This document shows, piece by piece, positions 11,374 through 23,439 of a stretch of 64,000 nucleotides of DNA. The translations under genes and the position numbers were made by a program. A model generated the notes under the pieces. The model was not told the DNA's origin. It did not search any database and saw only the letters and a list, made by a program, of their open reading frames with translations. Source of the stretch: Cryptomeria japonica (lineage: Eukaryota; Streptophyta; Pinopsida; Cupressales; Cupressaceae); contig NC_081406.1 in the NCBI RefSeq assembly GCF_030272615.1, positions 143,213,041-143,277,040 of the forward strand, given 5' to 3'. Numbering within the stretch: the stretch's first letter is position 1; each line of letters starts with the position of its first letter.

Positions 11374-12387
11374 TCGAGTATTTAATCTTTCTTATTATAT
11401 GATTTCTCATTTATACAAGTTAATATTCTCTTCTCTTGGTGAGGTATTTCTTTTCATAATTCCATTTGGTTTTGATTTGAGGTACTTTGCTTTACTTGAT
11501 CATCACTTGGCATTCATTAATGTTGAGTTGGTTGTTATTGATGTTGTTCGTGTGTTTGGTACTCTCTTCTGGTGCAAAATTTGGAGATATTTATTTTCAC
11601 ATTGGGAATATGTCCTTCATATGTCATTTAAAGTTTGGCGTGGCTTTGTTTTCATGATTATCTTTTTACGCCGCTTCTTTTGGTTTGTCGGATTTTTTAT
11701 GATATATCTCCTCTTTCTTTTCATTTACAACATAAAAATTTTGGGCTTCATTTCTCTCTAGCATTTCCGCATTCACCTCTTCTCCTTTGGCATTTGTCTA
11801 TAATGGCGAACCGCAGATCTCATGTCATTGGTGTCAGTCATGTTTTGGACCCTTGTGTTTCTTGTAAATTCTCTGTGTTCTATAGTATATATATATATAT
11901 ATATATATTGTTTGCAGGTGTTTTTTGGTGCAGGGGCATGCCAATTTTGGTTGCAAGAGTTCTTTGTTGTAGGGCCTTCAAGATATCCCATGAAGATGGA
12001 TCTGTCCTTCAATGTTGGTTTAGTCCTCTTTCTTTTTGGAGCTCTCTTCTTCATTCACTGGGAATCCTATGTTATTTCTTTTTCATCTCCTTATTTTGTA
12101 AATAAGCTTGCATGCTCCTATTCTGTAAAATGAGCTTGCATGCTCCTATTTGTAAATGAGCCTGCATGCTCCTTTGCTGATCTCTATTTTGAAACTAGCT
12201 CCGGCTAGAGGATTGTTCACTACTTCTCTTCTATAGTCATGTTGATGAGCAATGGCCAGAGTTTTTCTTGCTGGTTCTTTTCTCTGGGAGCTCAATTTGA
12301 ACCAGTTTTTAAATATATTGTAAAAATTATATATTATTAATAAGATATATCAAGTGGCATTGCCACCTTGCCCAAAAAAAAAAAGAC
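11374..12387 (+). other. LINE 3' untranslated region and poly(A)
   Basis: T-rich untranslated region without credible coding. It includes a (TA) run at about 11886-11908, a repeated phrase 'GCTTGCATGCTCCTATT' near 12108-12170, AATAAGATATAT upstream of the end, and the A11 tail. The long open frames seen here are hydrophobic, T-rich translations and are not supported as genes. Confidence 0.8.
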
Positions 12388-12403
12388 ACAATTTATCTAA
12401 TCA
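12388..12403 (+). repeat. LINE target-site duplication, right
   Basis: ACAATTTATCTAATCA lies directly after the poly(A) run plus three bases and matches 4660-4675 with one mismatch. Confidence 0.85.
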
Positions 12404-13797
12404 TATATTAGAAGAGTCACCGGTCTAACATAAAATAAATTATATTGTATTTATATATATTTTTAAATATTATATCAATATAATAATTATATTATATTGG
12501 TATAATAATATTATAGTTTATTATTATATTCTTTTAAAAAAATAAAAATTTATTAAATCACAAACAAGAGGGTCACAAAATCAGAAAACAAATTACATTT
12601 TATCTATATTTTTTTTATATTAGATAAATATAATATAATATTATATTGATATAGTAATATTATAGTTTATTATTATATTCTTATAAAAATCTTACTTTTT
12701 GTTTTCAATTGTTTTCTTGAATATGACTAATATAGTTCACACTAAATTTTTTTTTAAATAAACCAGACTTGCAAGAATCATAATCTATTTTTCATAAAAT
12801 TAAAATATACATTAATAAATTATTTTAAAACAAAAATAAAACCTTAATAAATGAAATACACATGAATAAATAGATAGTTATTTTTTGTTTTTTAATAAGT
12901 AAAATTAAATTTATTAAAGTATAATTATTCAAAACTATACAATTAAACTTAAAAAAATAAAACATAAAAAATCAATAATAATAATTTTTTATAATAATTA
13001 TGATTGTAATAAATAAATAAATTACTAAAATCATAAAAATATTTTAATTTCATCTCCACTTCTTCCAATTATAATATTAAACTAGTATACTTATATTAAA
13101 AATATATATATGTAAAATATGTCGAGAGATATCTTATAATAGAAGAGAATAATTGTAAAATCCATTAAACTGCTCCATTAAACTACTCATGCAAAAAGTT
13201 GTGAAACTAGTTGGAGACAAGTGGCGAGGGTTCTATTTTATTTAAAAACCGAAACATGGCATATTTCATGCATTTACCCGTCATTTCCATGTCAAATTGT
13301 TTCGAAAATAGATTTTTGTTTAGGACATTTTGATGTCATTGTAGATGCCTCTTGACATAAACATAACTATGTTTCATAAAAGTCATCAATTTTAAATATC
13401 TATTTAATGAAGTTTTTAAAAAAATTTAAAGTGAATTGATTAATCTATTTGCATAAAACTATAATATAGAATGATAAATTATTAAATTATTTAAATTATT
13501 TTTTTTAATATTTGAATTTTGATATGTTTTAATTTTGTATTCTATTTTATTTTATTTTTAACTTAAATTTAAATTTTAAATATATTTTAATTAATTATCT
13601 ATTAACTTAATAAAACAGTTCTTTAATATTAATTTTATATTTTTTTTAATATTTAGATTTTGATATATTTTGACTTTAAATATTAATTTTGAATTTATAT
13701 TTAAGTTTGAAATTTATTTCAATGATTTATGTTTTTTTATGAAATAAAAATAATAATTAAACGTTATTAGAATTAATTTAATCACTCTCTCATTCTC
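12404..13797. other. AT-rich intergenic DNA with a local duplication
   Basis: Very AT-rich, with no gene. A phrase ending 'AATATTATAGTTTATTATTATATTC' occurs at about 12506-12531 and again at about 12656-12681, with related flanks, indicating a diverged local duplication about 150 bp apart. Short mono- and dinucleotide runs are frequent. Confidence 0.5.
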
Positions 13798-14765
<968 letters not shown>

Positions 14766-15544
14766 TAAATTTAGAAATAACCATATAAATTAGTTAATCA
14801 CGATTTTTTTCTATTATTTTTCTAACAATGTTGAACTATAATAAAATAAGTAATAACCAAAGTTGTGAGGAATTAAGGTCTTAGAAAAAAATTACGACTT
14901 TGTAAAAAATCAATGTATTAATTATAACAAAATAAATATTTTTTAAAGTATATTTTTAATTAGAAAGATTTTCTTTTGTTAAATATTATGTAAGGTGATA
15001 TTAAGCGGTAAATAATCCATAAAACCTCTACTTTAAATGAGTTTTGGAATCCAATTTCAATTTCTATCTTGCTATTCAGTTTTCAAATTAAGGTAATTCA
15101 AGAGATGAGAACAATAATAGTGAAATTGGTAATACGTGTATCATTGTTTACATAATTTTGTACTTACCTTGGTAAAATATCTTAAATGCAATAGCATATC
15201 ACCTAGTGGCATATTCTTGTGTTTGGCTTGGCTTATATCCTAATCCTATACACCTCTATTTTTACCCATATTCTCATACATTCCACCATCATTTCATTGT
15301 TATTCCACTATCACAATTACTTTTGTAAAATTGTTCTTTACCTTGAAATTATTGTTTTAATTCTAAGGTTTTGTTTTGTGTCACTCTAGATTGACCATGA
15401 CCATTAAATTCAAACCATTAAATTCAAATTCAATCTTTCTTAGCCCTTTCTATTACTTTTTATGAACCAACTTAGTAAATGTTAGTGTGACATATATGAT
15501 ATTTCTTATACTAAATGTTTAGTACAGATGCCAAGCTAACAAGA
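14766..15544. other. Intergenic, AT-rich; degenerate primer-binding-like site at its right end
   Basis: No gene. Just left of the LTR at 15545, the plus strand reads 'CAGATGCCAAGC', the reverse complement of a TGGCATCTG string that resembles a copia primer-binding site (TGGTATCAGA). This is weak but matches the arrangement at 57672-57694. Confidence 0.4.
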
Positions 15545-17014
15545 TGAGAGGGGGGGGGGGGTGAATCATACAAGCTTAATCTTCCATAAAAACATTAGAT
15601 TCAACCTCGGTAACATATACTATAGTAAAATAACCAAAACTGCTAAACATGCAAACTCAAAAGCATATAAACATCATAAACCTCATAACACTAGATTTAA
15701 TGTGGAAATCCAAATAGGGAAAAACCACTGTGGGATTTCGGACCCACTAAGAAATATACTCTTCTAGAGTATGCTCGGTTAAAAGAAAATCTTATTAAAG
15801 ATTACAAAACACATTGCTAGATTTCACCCAGTTAAGGGATTTCCCTCAGATCTGTTAGGATCTTCACTTTGTTAGAAGTGACCTTATCATAGGATTTCAA
15901 ACACTCAATCAGAATGTCACCTTGCTAGAGGATTTACATATAAGACTATTAAGTCCACTTGGTTAAGAGATTTTCTGTCACTTCACAAAATAACAGTAAT
16001 AAAAATCTATCTGCAACTTCACATCTAAAATGTTGAAGCAGATTCTTATTTGCTCAATACAATCTAGACATAGAACTAATATTGTCCATCTGCTGGGCTT
16101 CTATACTCTGTTATCAAAACAGGTCTTCAAGCTTCTATGCTCGGTAATCACTCTGTAGCAACCCTGTGCTTACATTTGCCCGCATGCATTGTTTATCAAC
16201 AGTTCCTTATTTATAAACAATTTGCCAACCGCTTAATCTCCTTGATCACATTTCCCATGATCAATCATAGCCATCAGATCTTCAATCTTGTCCAGGTTCA
16301 ATGTATCCTTCAATCTAAAAATGTTTTACCCTACCTCAGAACTTGCATGTATTCCTTGGAACTTGTGCTAGGGTATTGCAGTTCAATCTGAGCTGTAGAT
16401 CTTCTTGTCGATTTTCCTATGCCATAGATTCTTTAACAAACTTGATTCATGGCTTACCAATCATTTAATCATAGCCAGCTCATTAGCTTCCTTCATTAAA
16501 TAACACATTCAATCATTTAATGCATTCTGTTATTACTCGGTTACAACTCGGTGAATACTAAACTTCACTCGGTAGACATTCCGCCTTCATTAATCGATAG
16601 CGATAACCTTAGGGTTTATCGACTAGGTTCCTTAGGGTTTACCGACTAGGTTCTTTGCTCGGTAACATAGTATAGTATTAACCTTACAAATTACAACATA
16701 TGTAAGATATCAAAACAATCTAAAACATCATGATCTCATCATTGTCTGACTCGGTAATAGTTGCCCATTGAATACCTTATTCATCATATTCTTTCTGTGT
16801 CTTTTACCAACTTCTTTATACTCATCAAAACATACTTCTTAAGATATGGAAACATCATACTGAATTAGAAAATCAATTTCTTGACATCAATGACAAAATA
16901 ATGATATTAAGACAGTAGATATCCTTAATCAGTTATATCCATAGTCATCAACAACCTTCTCAATATCCTTATTGAAATGCCAACAATTTCTCATTGTCTG
17001 TTATAATGCCAACA
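15545..17014 (-). repeat. 3' LTR of copia element
   Basis: On the minus strand the LTR starts TGTTGGCATTATAAC at 17014, directly after the polypurine tract, and ends in C-rich sequence and CTCTCA (plus strand TGAGAG plus a G run at 15545). It contains the phrase 'TTTAATGTGGAAATCC' and 'GGGAAAAACCACTGTGGG' (15692-15734), seen also in unrelated LTRs of this window. Confidence 0.85.
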
Positions 17015-17031
17015 ATCTCCCCCTTTGGCAT
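17015..17031 (-). other. Polypurine tract of copia element
   Basis: Read on the minus strand, GCCAAAGGGGGAGAT directly abuts the LTR start TGTTGG. This is the usual second-strand priming site of copia elements. Further purine-rich copies ('AAAGGGGGAGAAG', 'ATGGGGGAGAAG') lie between here and 17185. Confidence 0.85.
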
Positions 17032-17099
17032 TGATGGAAAAACAATTGATTTGACTTAAATGATTTAGATTGCTATAAAATGTTGAAATGCTCTCCCCC

Positions 17100-17190
17100 T
17101 GTCATTAGTCTTCTCCTTCAGACTTCTCCCCCATTTAGTAGTCTTCTCCTTCAGACTTCTCCCCCATTCAGTAGTCTTCTCCCCCTTTGA
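17100..17190. repeat. Short tandem duplication in the copia 3' region
   Basis: The string 'AGTCTTCTCCTTCAGACTTC' followed by TCCCCCATT occurs twice in tandem (about 17107 and 17141), with a third partial copy. On the minus strand these are repeated polypurine-tract-like sequences upstream of the real one. Confidence 0.7.
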
Positions 17191-17408
17191 CAACAATGCC
17201 AAAAAGTAAAGAACTCAAAAATAATTTCTATTGCTGAGAAGTAGATTTCTTGCTGTCATGTATTTACTTAGTCTCGGTTAGAGCATTTCGTCTTCAATTC
17301 CAGTTCCCTGTACACCTTTAGAAAACATCCTAAAGTGTGTAAATCAGCATCAACTCCTGAAAAAGATATTCTGAATAGTCATCGAATTGATGCTTTCACC
17401 GAACTTGA

Positions 17409-17939
17409 TCAGTGAATGGAAGATAGGGGTAGGACCCCTAACTTGCTTCTGAGATACTCAAAAGTGTCCCTTGGTAGTGGTTTGGTGAAGATATCTGCAA
17501 TTTGCTTCTTTGTGCTAACATACTCCAACACCACTTTCTTCTCTTGAACTTCTTCTCTAAGATAATGATATTTGATAGAGATATGCTTTGTCTTAGAGTG
17601 CATAATAGGATTCTTTGAAATGTTAATGGCACTAGTATTGTCACAGAATATAGTTACTAGCTCGGTAACTTGCTCATTTATACCTTCCAACAGTTGTTTG
17701 ATCCATGCTATATTAGTGCAGTTCAATGCTACAGCAACATATTCAGCTTATGTCGTTGACTATGAAACACATCCTTGTTTCTTGCTAAGCCAACTCACTA
17801 GTCTTTCTCCCAAAAAGAAAGCTCCACCACTTGTGCTTTTCCTGTCATCAATGTTGCCTGCCCAATCAGCATTAGTATAAACGTTTAAATCAAAATCATT
17901 TCCTTTTTGATATACTAAGCCATAATCTTAAGTGCCTTT
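17409..17939 (-). pseudogene. Copia RNase H domain (C-terminus of pol)
   Basis: Continues the reverse transcriptase frame. It starts with 'DYGLVYQKGN' and 'ADWAGNIDDRKSTSGG', then 'CDNTSAINISKNPIMHSKTK' and 'HYLREEV', and ends 'IADIFTKPLP...LGVL', the standard end of copia polyproteins. RNase H removes template RNA during reverse transcription. One stop lies at about 17928-17930, between the reverse transcriptase and this domain, and two more near 17735-17755 ('CVS*STT*AEYVAV'). The last 105 codons (17409-17726) are open. Confidence 0.88.
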
Positions 17940-19019
17940 TAAATATCTAAAAATTCTCTTGATTGTTGTCATGTGTGTTTCCTTAGGATCTGCAGAAAAT
18001 CTTGCAACTCTACCTACTGCATGTGCTATATCTGGTCTGCTATGAACAACATATTGTAGTTTTCCAATCATAGATCGGTAGAGTGTCTCATCAACAAATA
18101 CAGATTCATCATTCTTTGATAGTTTACAGTTGGTAGCCATAGGAGTGCTTACTGGTTTTGAATCCTCCATTCCAAATTTCTTCAAGATTTCATTTATGTA
18201 CTTAGACTGGGTAATGAAAATCTCATCTTTCATTTACAGTATCTGTAAACCTATAAAATACTTTATCTCACCGATTAATGACATCTCAAATTCTTTGCTC
18301 ATTTCATTTCCAAAGTTCTTTCATAGAGAGTCATTTCCACAAAATATAATGTCATCAACAAATATAGCTGAGATCAGTATTCCATTTTCATCATTCTTCA
18401 TGTACATATTATTGTTTTCACTTGTTCTTATAAAACCAATTTGGATCAAATATGAAAGCAATCTCTCATACCATGCTCTAGGTGCTTGTTTCAATCCATG
18501 TAAAGCTTTGTTCAATTTACATAACTGATCTTTATTCTTATCTTCAACAAATCTTTTTGGTTGTTCAATACAAACTTCTTCTTCTAATATACCATTCAGA
18601 AATGCAAATTTGACATCCATTTGATATATCTTGAAATTCTTGTAAGCAACATATGCCAACAATGTTCTTACTCCTTCAACTCTTGCCACAGGTGCAAAAG
18701 TTTCACCATAATCAATTCCTTCTTCTTGAGCATAACCTTTGCAAACTAGTCTTGCTTTATTTCTAATGACTTCACCTTTTTCATTCAGCTTGTTTCTGCA
18801 AATCCACTTTGTACCGATTATATTTTTGTCCTTTGGTCTTGGGACCAGTGTCCATGTATCATTTTTCTTGATTTGATCAATCTCTTCTATCATAGCATTT
18901 ATCCAATCTTCACTGTTAAATGCCTCTTTCACTATCCTCAGCTCAAATTCAAATATCAGACATGTGTTCTGTCTTAGTTTGTTCCTTGTCATCACTGGAT
19001 CACCCTTATCTCCTATAAT
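17928..19019 (-). pseudogene. Copia reverse transcriptase
   Basis: The RVT_2-type enzyme reads '[18 protein letters not shown]', '[16 protein letters not shown]', '[16 protein letters not shown]', '[17 protein letters not shown]', '[17 protein letters not shown]' and the catalytic '[11 protein letters not shown]'. After a stop near 18321 and another near 18234 it continues with 'YINEILKKFGMEDSKPV', 'RSMIGKLQYV' and 'SRPDIAHAVGRVARFS'. The catalytic aspartates are intact. The stops look like single substitutions; no long indels were noticed. Confidence 0.9.
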
Positions 19020-20207
19020 CTAACTTGATGCATGATGTCTTCTGACATACTTGGCTAATATAGGCTCGGCGGGGTCTGTATGATCTTCTTCATCACTCGG
19101 TAACTGGATATTCTCTTCATTTCCTTCAGCAGTCTTCTCGGTCAGACTTCTCGGTTGAACATAGACAAATTCTCCATAATCTTCTGGTTCTTTGGAATTT
19201 CTTTTATCATTTCTTTTTGCAAATTCATCAATTTTCACATTTGCACTTTCTACTATTTTGGTAGTTGATTTGATCAGACATTTATATGCTTTGCTTCTAG
19301 AAGAGTAACCTAGAAATGTTCCTTCTTCACTTTTCTGATCAAACTTGCCATTTCTATCATCTTTGTGAACATAGCATCTACTTCCAAAGATTTTAAAATA
19401 ACTTACATTAGGTTTCTTGTCATACCAGATTTCATATGGTGTCTTCAAAGTTCCTTTCTTCAGTTGTACTTGGTTCATGGTGTAAATTGTTGTGCTTATT
19501 GCTTCTCTCCAAAATGTTTGTGGCACTTTCTTTTCAATCATCAGGGTTCTGGCACAATCCACAATAGATCTATTTCTTCTCTCTGCAATTCCATTTTTTT
19601 GTGGAGTTCTCAGTGCAGATACTTGCCTTTTAATACCATGATCATTGCAGTATAAGTTGAATTCATCAGATGTGAACTCACCTCCTCTATCTGATCTAAG
19701 ATATTTCAGTTGTCTTCCTGTTTCATTTTCAACTCTTGCCTTGTACCATTTAAACATTTGAAAAGCTTCTGATTTTTCTTTTAAAAACATTACTGACATC
19801 ATCCTTGAGTAATCATCCACAAATAATATGAAATATTTATCACCATAGTAACTTTGAACTTTCATAGGACCACAAAGATCAGTATGCACAAGATCTAAAA
19901 TTCCCTTAGAAGTGTAGGACTTACTTGTAAAGCTTGATCTTGTCATCTTACCCATCTAGCATCCTCGACACATAGCATTCTCAGGTTTCTCAAGACTCGG
20001 TAGACCTCTTACTTGGTGCTTCTTGCTTATTTTGATCAGATTATCAAAATTTACATGACAAAACCTTTTATGCCATAACCAGGTATCATCTATCTTTGCA
20101 TATAAACACTTATTCTGAGTTGAGTCAAGGTGAAATGTGTTACCTTTTGTTTGTGTCCTAGTAGCAGCTAACTTTCCATGCTTGTCATGAACTTTGACAA
20201 TTCCATT
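19020..20207 (-). pseudogene. Copia integrase
   Basis: The integrase inserts element DNA into the host. The HHCC zinc region ('LWHKRFCHVN', then 'CRGC') lies upstream of a TAG near 19956. The catalytic core follows: 'HTDLCGPM' (D), 'LRSDRGGEF' (D) and 'QKNGIAERRNRS' (E), giving an intact D,D,E set. The C-terminal part has 'TPYEIWYDKKPNVSYFKIFG' and 'GTFLGYSS'. The stop at 19020 precedes the reverse transcriptase linker. Confidence 0.9.
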
Positions 20208-21446
20208 CTAAAATTCTATTCGGTAACCTGTGTTGTTTAGCTGTGCTACACTCAACAAGTTGTATTTCAAACCTTCAACCCAATAAACATCATTGCATTT
20301 TGCATTGTCAAGAAGTGTTATAGATCCTTTACCTCTTACCAAACATGGTGCATCATTACCAAATCTCACATAGCCTCCATCATAGTCTTCTAATATAACA
20401 AACTTGTGTTTATCCCCTGTCATGTGATGTGAACATCCACAATCTATGATCCAAGAATCATTTTTACTTATATGAGATAGTAGGGCTTTTTCTTCATACC
20501 TTTCTTCATCTAATCCATCTTTGATAGCCACATAAACAACTTCCTCTATATCAGTTTCATCGGATTTATCATCATTAGATTCCTCATCAGCTATTAGGCA
20601 TGTCTTCTTATCTCTTCTTCTAAAATCTCGGTGTCCTCTATAATGATTATCTTTCTGCCTATCATCTCGGTAATCTCTCTTTTCACTAGATTCTCTATTA
20701 GGACAGTTAGAAGCCATATGTCCTATTTTGTCACAATTGAAACATTTCAAAGGTAGCTTTCCTTTATACTTACCTTTTCCTCTTGGTAGCCTTTTGGCTA
20801 ATAGTGCTTCAAACTCTTCTTGTTTCCTGATTTCCTCATATAGCTTGTGTACTTTTTCCATATTCTTGCAAAATCTCTCACTTGCTCCACTGTGATCTCC
20901 TTCAGTGTACTTACTTATTCTATCATTGTAATCGTTAGATTCATCAAGATGAAAAGAAGTGAAAGCAGATTCTACTTTATTTACCGATGACCCACTGTTA
21001 TCAAAATTACTTAACTCAAAAGCATGTAGCTTACCAATAGTAGCATCTAAAGAAACTAGCATATTCAGTACAAACCTCAATTCATTGATTGCAGAGAATC
21101 GGATTGCATAAGATGGTAGAAGGGTTCTTAACAACTTACTTCTTATATCCTTTTCTTCAATAGTTCCACCTGCTCCTTTGATTTGATTGACAATCTCCTT
21201 TAGTCTTGTACTGTACTGAGTTATGTTCTCACCTTCATTCATCCTCATAGATTCAAGTTGTCCTCTTAGACTATCCACTTTAGCTCTTTGAACATGTTCA
21301 TCACCACCATACACAGATATGAGCTTATCCCACATTGCCTTTGCATCATTGTAGCCTTCTAGATCATTAAACTCTGAATCGATCAATGCAGATGTTATTT
21401 CAATCATTGCTTGGATATGTTCTTGTTTTGCCTTTATCTCTTCCAT
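20208..21446 (-). pseudogene. Copia gag and protease, gag N-terminus deleted
   Basis: 412 open codons. The frame opens with 'MEEIKAKQEHIQAMIEITS', which corresponds to the middle of a normal copia gag (UBN2 type: 'AKAMWDKLISVYGG'). It continues to a CCHC knuckle 'CFNCDKIGHMASNC', then a protease with 'SWIIDCGCSHHMTG' (DCG where DSG is usual) and 'LKYNLLSVAQL'. The ATG at 21444-21446 lies only about 12 bp from truncated LTR sequence, so the annotated start is a product of deletion. The frame ends in TAG near 20205, beyond which the same sense continues. Gag forms the particle; the protease matures the polyprotein. Confidence 0.9.
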
Positions 21447-21458
21447 TGTTCAATTAAT

Positions 21459-22775
21459 AACACCAGATTTAACATGGAAACCCAAATAGGGAAAAACCAC
21501 TATGGGATTTCGGACCCACTAAGAAATATACTCTTCTAGAGTATGCTCAGTTAAAAGCAAATCCTGTTAAAGATTACAAAACACATTGCTAGATGTGACC
21601 CGGTTAAGGGATTTCCCTCAGATCTATTAGGATCTTCACTTTGTTAGAAGTGACCTTATCAAAGGATTTCAAACACTCAATCAGAATGTCACCTTGCTAG
21701 AGGATTTACATATAAGACTGTTAAGTCCACTCGGTTAAGAGATTTTCCGTCACTTCACAAAATTACAGTAATAAAAATCTATCTGCAACTTCACATCTAA
21801 AATGCTGAAGTAGATTCTTATTTGCTCAATACAATCTAGAAATAGAACTAATCTTGTCCATCTGCTAGGCTTCTATACTCTGTTATCAAAATAGGTCTTC
21901 AAGCTTCTGTGTTCGGTAATCACTCTATAGCAACCTTGTGCTTACATTTGCCCGCATGCATTGTTTACCAACAGTTCCTTATTTATAAACAATTTGCCAA
22001 CCGCTTAATCTCCTTGATCACATTTCCCATGATCAATCATAGCCATCAGATCTTCAATCTTGTCTAGGTTCAATGTATCCTTCGATCTAAAAATGTTTTA
22101 CCCTGCCTCAGAACTTGCATGTATTCCTTGGAACTTGTGCTAGGGTATTGTGGTTCAATCTGAGCTATAGATCTTCTTGCCGATTTTTCTATGCCATAGA
22201 TTCTTTAACAAACTTGATTCACGACTTACCAATCATTTAATCATAGCTAGCTCATCAGCTTCCTTCATTAAATAACACATTCAATCATTTAATGCATTTT
22301 GTTATTACTCGGTTACAACTCGGTGAATACTAAACTTCACTCGGTAGACATTCTGCCTTCATTAACCGATAGCGATAACCTTAGGGTTTACCGACTAGGT
22401 TCTTTGCTCGGTAACATAGTATAGTATTAACCTTACAAATTACAACATATGTAAGATATCAAAACAATCTAAAACATCATGATCTCATCATTGTCTGACT
22501 TGGTAATAGTTGCCCATTGAATACCTTATTCATCCCCTTATTCATCATATTCTTTCTGTGTCTTTTACCGACTTCTTTATACTCATCAAAACATACTTCT
22601 TAAGATATGGCAATATCATACTGAATTAGAAAATCAATTTCTTGACATCAATGACAAAATAATGATATTAAGATAGTAAATATCCTTAATCAGTTATATC
22701 CATAGTCATCAACAACCTTCTCAATATCCTTATTGAAATGCCAACAATTTCTCATTGTCTATTATAATGCCAACA
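21459..22775 (-). repeat. Truncated 5' LTR of copia element
   Basis: Matches 15687-17014 closely and ends TGCCAACA at 22775 (minus-strand start TGTTGGCA). The roughly 142 bases corresponding to 15545-15686, including the G run, are missing, and LTR sequence joins directly to gag. Confidence 0.88.
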
Positions 22776-22785
22776 ATATATCTAT

Positions 22786-23128
22786 TGTTAGAGAATATTT
22801 AGCTCTATTAGTTGCTTTTTTACAACTAGTTATTGTTTTTTGCTTAAGTTCACTTAGGAGTGCTTATTTTAGTTGTGCATCTAGTTTAGATAGAGTTGAT
22901 CTTTATTTAGCTCCCTGGGCTTGCACTTTAGTTCTCCTAAATTTAGCTTTGTGCTTTCTTTATAAGCACATCATTATAGAATTGTAACTCATCCTATAAT
23001 TTTGTATTCTTTTCTTTTGAGTAATATTGCATTCATTCGTGCAACTCTCATTTGTGGAGGATGTTCTTGTTTGTTATTTGATCTTGCAGGTACTTGTGTT
23101 GTAATCTTTTATCTTGTAAAATTTTACA
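22786..23128 (+). repeat. 5' LTR of short copia element
   Basis: Begins TGTTAGAGAATATTTAG and ends TTTTACA. It matches 25609-25958 in order, including 'AGTTGTGCATCTAGTTTA', 'TTGCACTTTAGT' and 'AATTGTAACTCATCCT'. Confidence 0.88.
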
Positions 23129-23143
23129 TGGTATTAGAGTATG
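23129..23143 (+). other. Primer-binding site
   Basis: TGGTATTAGAGTATG directly follows the LTR end ACA. It is one step from the copia consensus TGGTATCAGAGC, complementary to the 3' end of initiator methionine tRNA. Confidence 0.8.
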
Positions 23144-23439
23144 GATTTGGCAAGCCCCTTCTTAAGATTTGAGGGTTTTCTTTACTTAGAAGCATTGTAG
23201 GGTCTCAATTTTGTTTTTTTGGGGATTTGGTAGTGGGAAAAAAACCCTAAGATCAACTATTGTTTCATCAAAATCAAAGTAGTTGAATTTTGGGGTTAAT
23301 CTAGCTAAGGGCACTTTTTTTGAGACGAGTTCTAGAGGCACCTTAAACATATGGTTAGTTTGGGAAAAAATAGACATCATCATCATGTTCAGAAGGCCCA
23401 AGAACCCTAAAAATGTCTGCCAATTTGTCAAAATTCACG

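Larger units (their letters stand above)
4676..12387 (+). mobile_element. Full-length L1-type LINE retrotransposon
   Basis: A 7.7-kb non-LTR element lies between 16-bp direct repeats. It has a short 5' leader, ORF1 (DUF4283-like plus a basic tail), ORF2 (AP endonuclease, reverse transcriptase, Cys-rich zf-RVT region, RNase H), a 1-kb 3' untranslated region and a terminal A11 run at 12374-12384. The unit appears complete, not 5'-truncated, because about 150 bp of leader precede ORF1. Ten stops and at least one frameshift break ORF2, and ORF1 has three stops. It is a fossil that was probably autonomous on insertion. Confidence 0.9.
15545..22775 (-). mobile_element. Ty1/copia retrotransposon, 5'-deleted but otherwise young
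   Basis: A minus-strand copia element. The 3' LTR is at 15545-17014, pol-gag at 17409-21446, and a truncated 5' LTR at 21459-22775. The shared LTR parts look about 96-98% alike by eye, apart from a 26-bp duplication in the left copy ('TTCCTTAGGGTTTACCGACT' region) and an 11-bp insertion in the right one. The polyprotein is almost complete, with only scattered single-base stops. A deletion removed the end of the 5' LTR, the primer-binding site, the leader and the gag N-terminus. Flanking 5-bp sequences (CAAGA and ATATA) do not match, so no TSD is visible. Confidence 0.9.

Noticed and set aside
11399-12133. Hydrophobic frames in three phases after LINE ORF2
   Set aside because: T-rich 3' untranslated region of the LINE; no motif, and overlapping frames in several phases.
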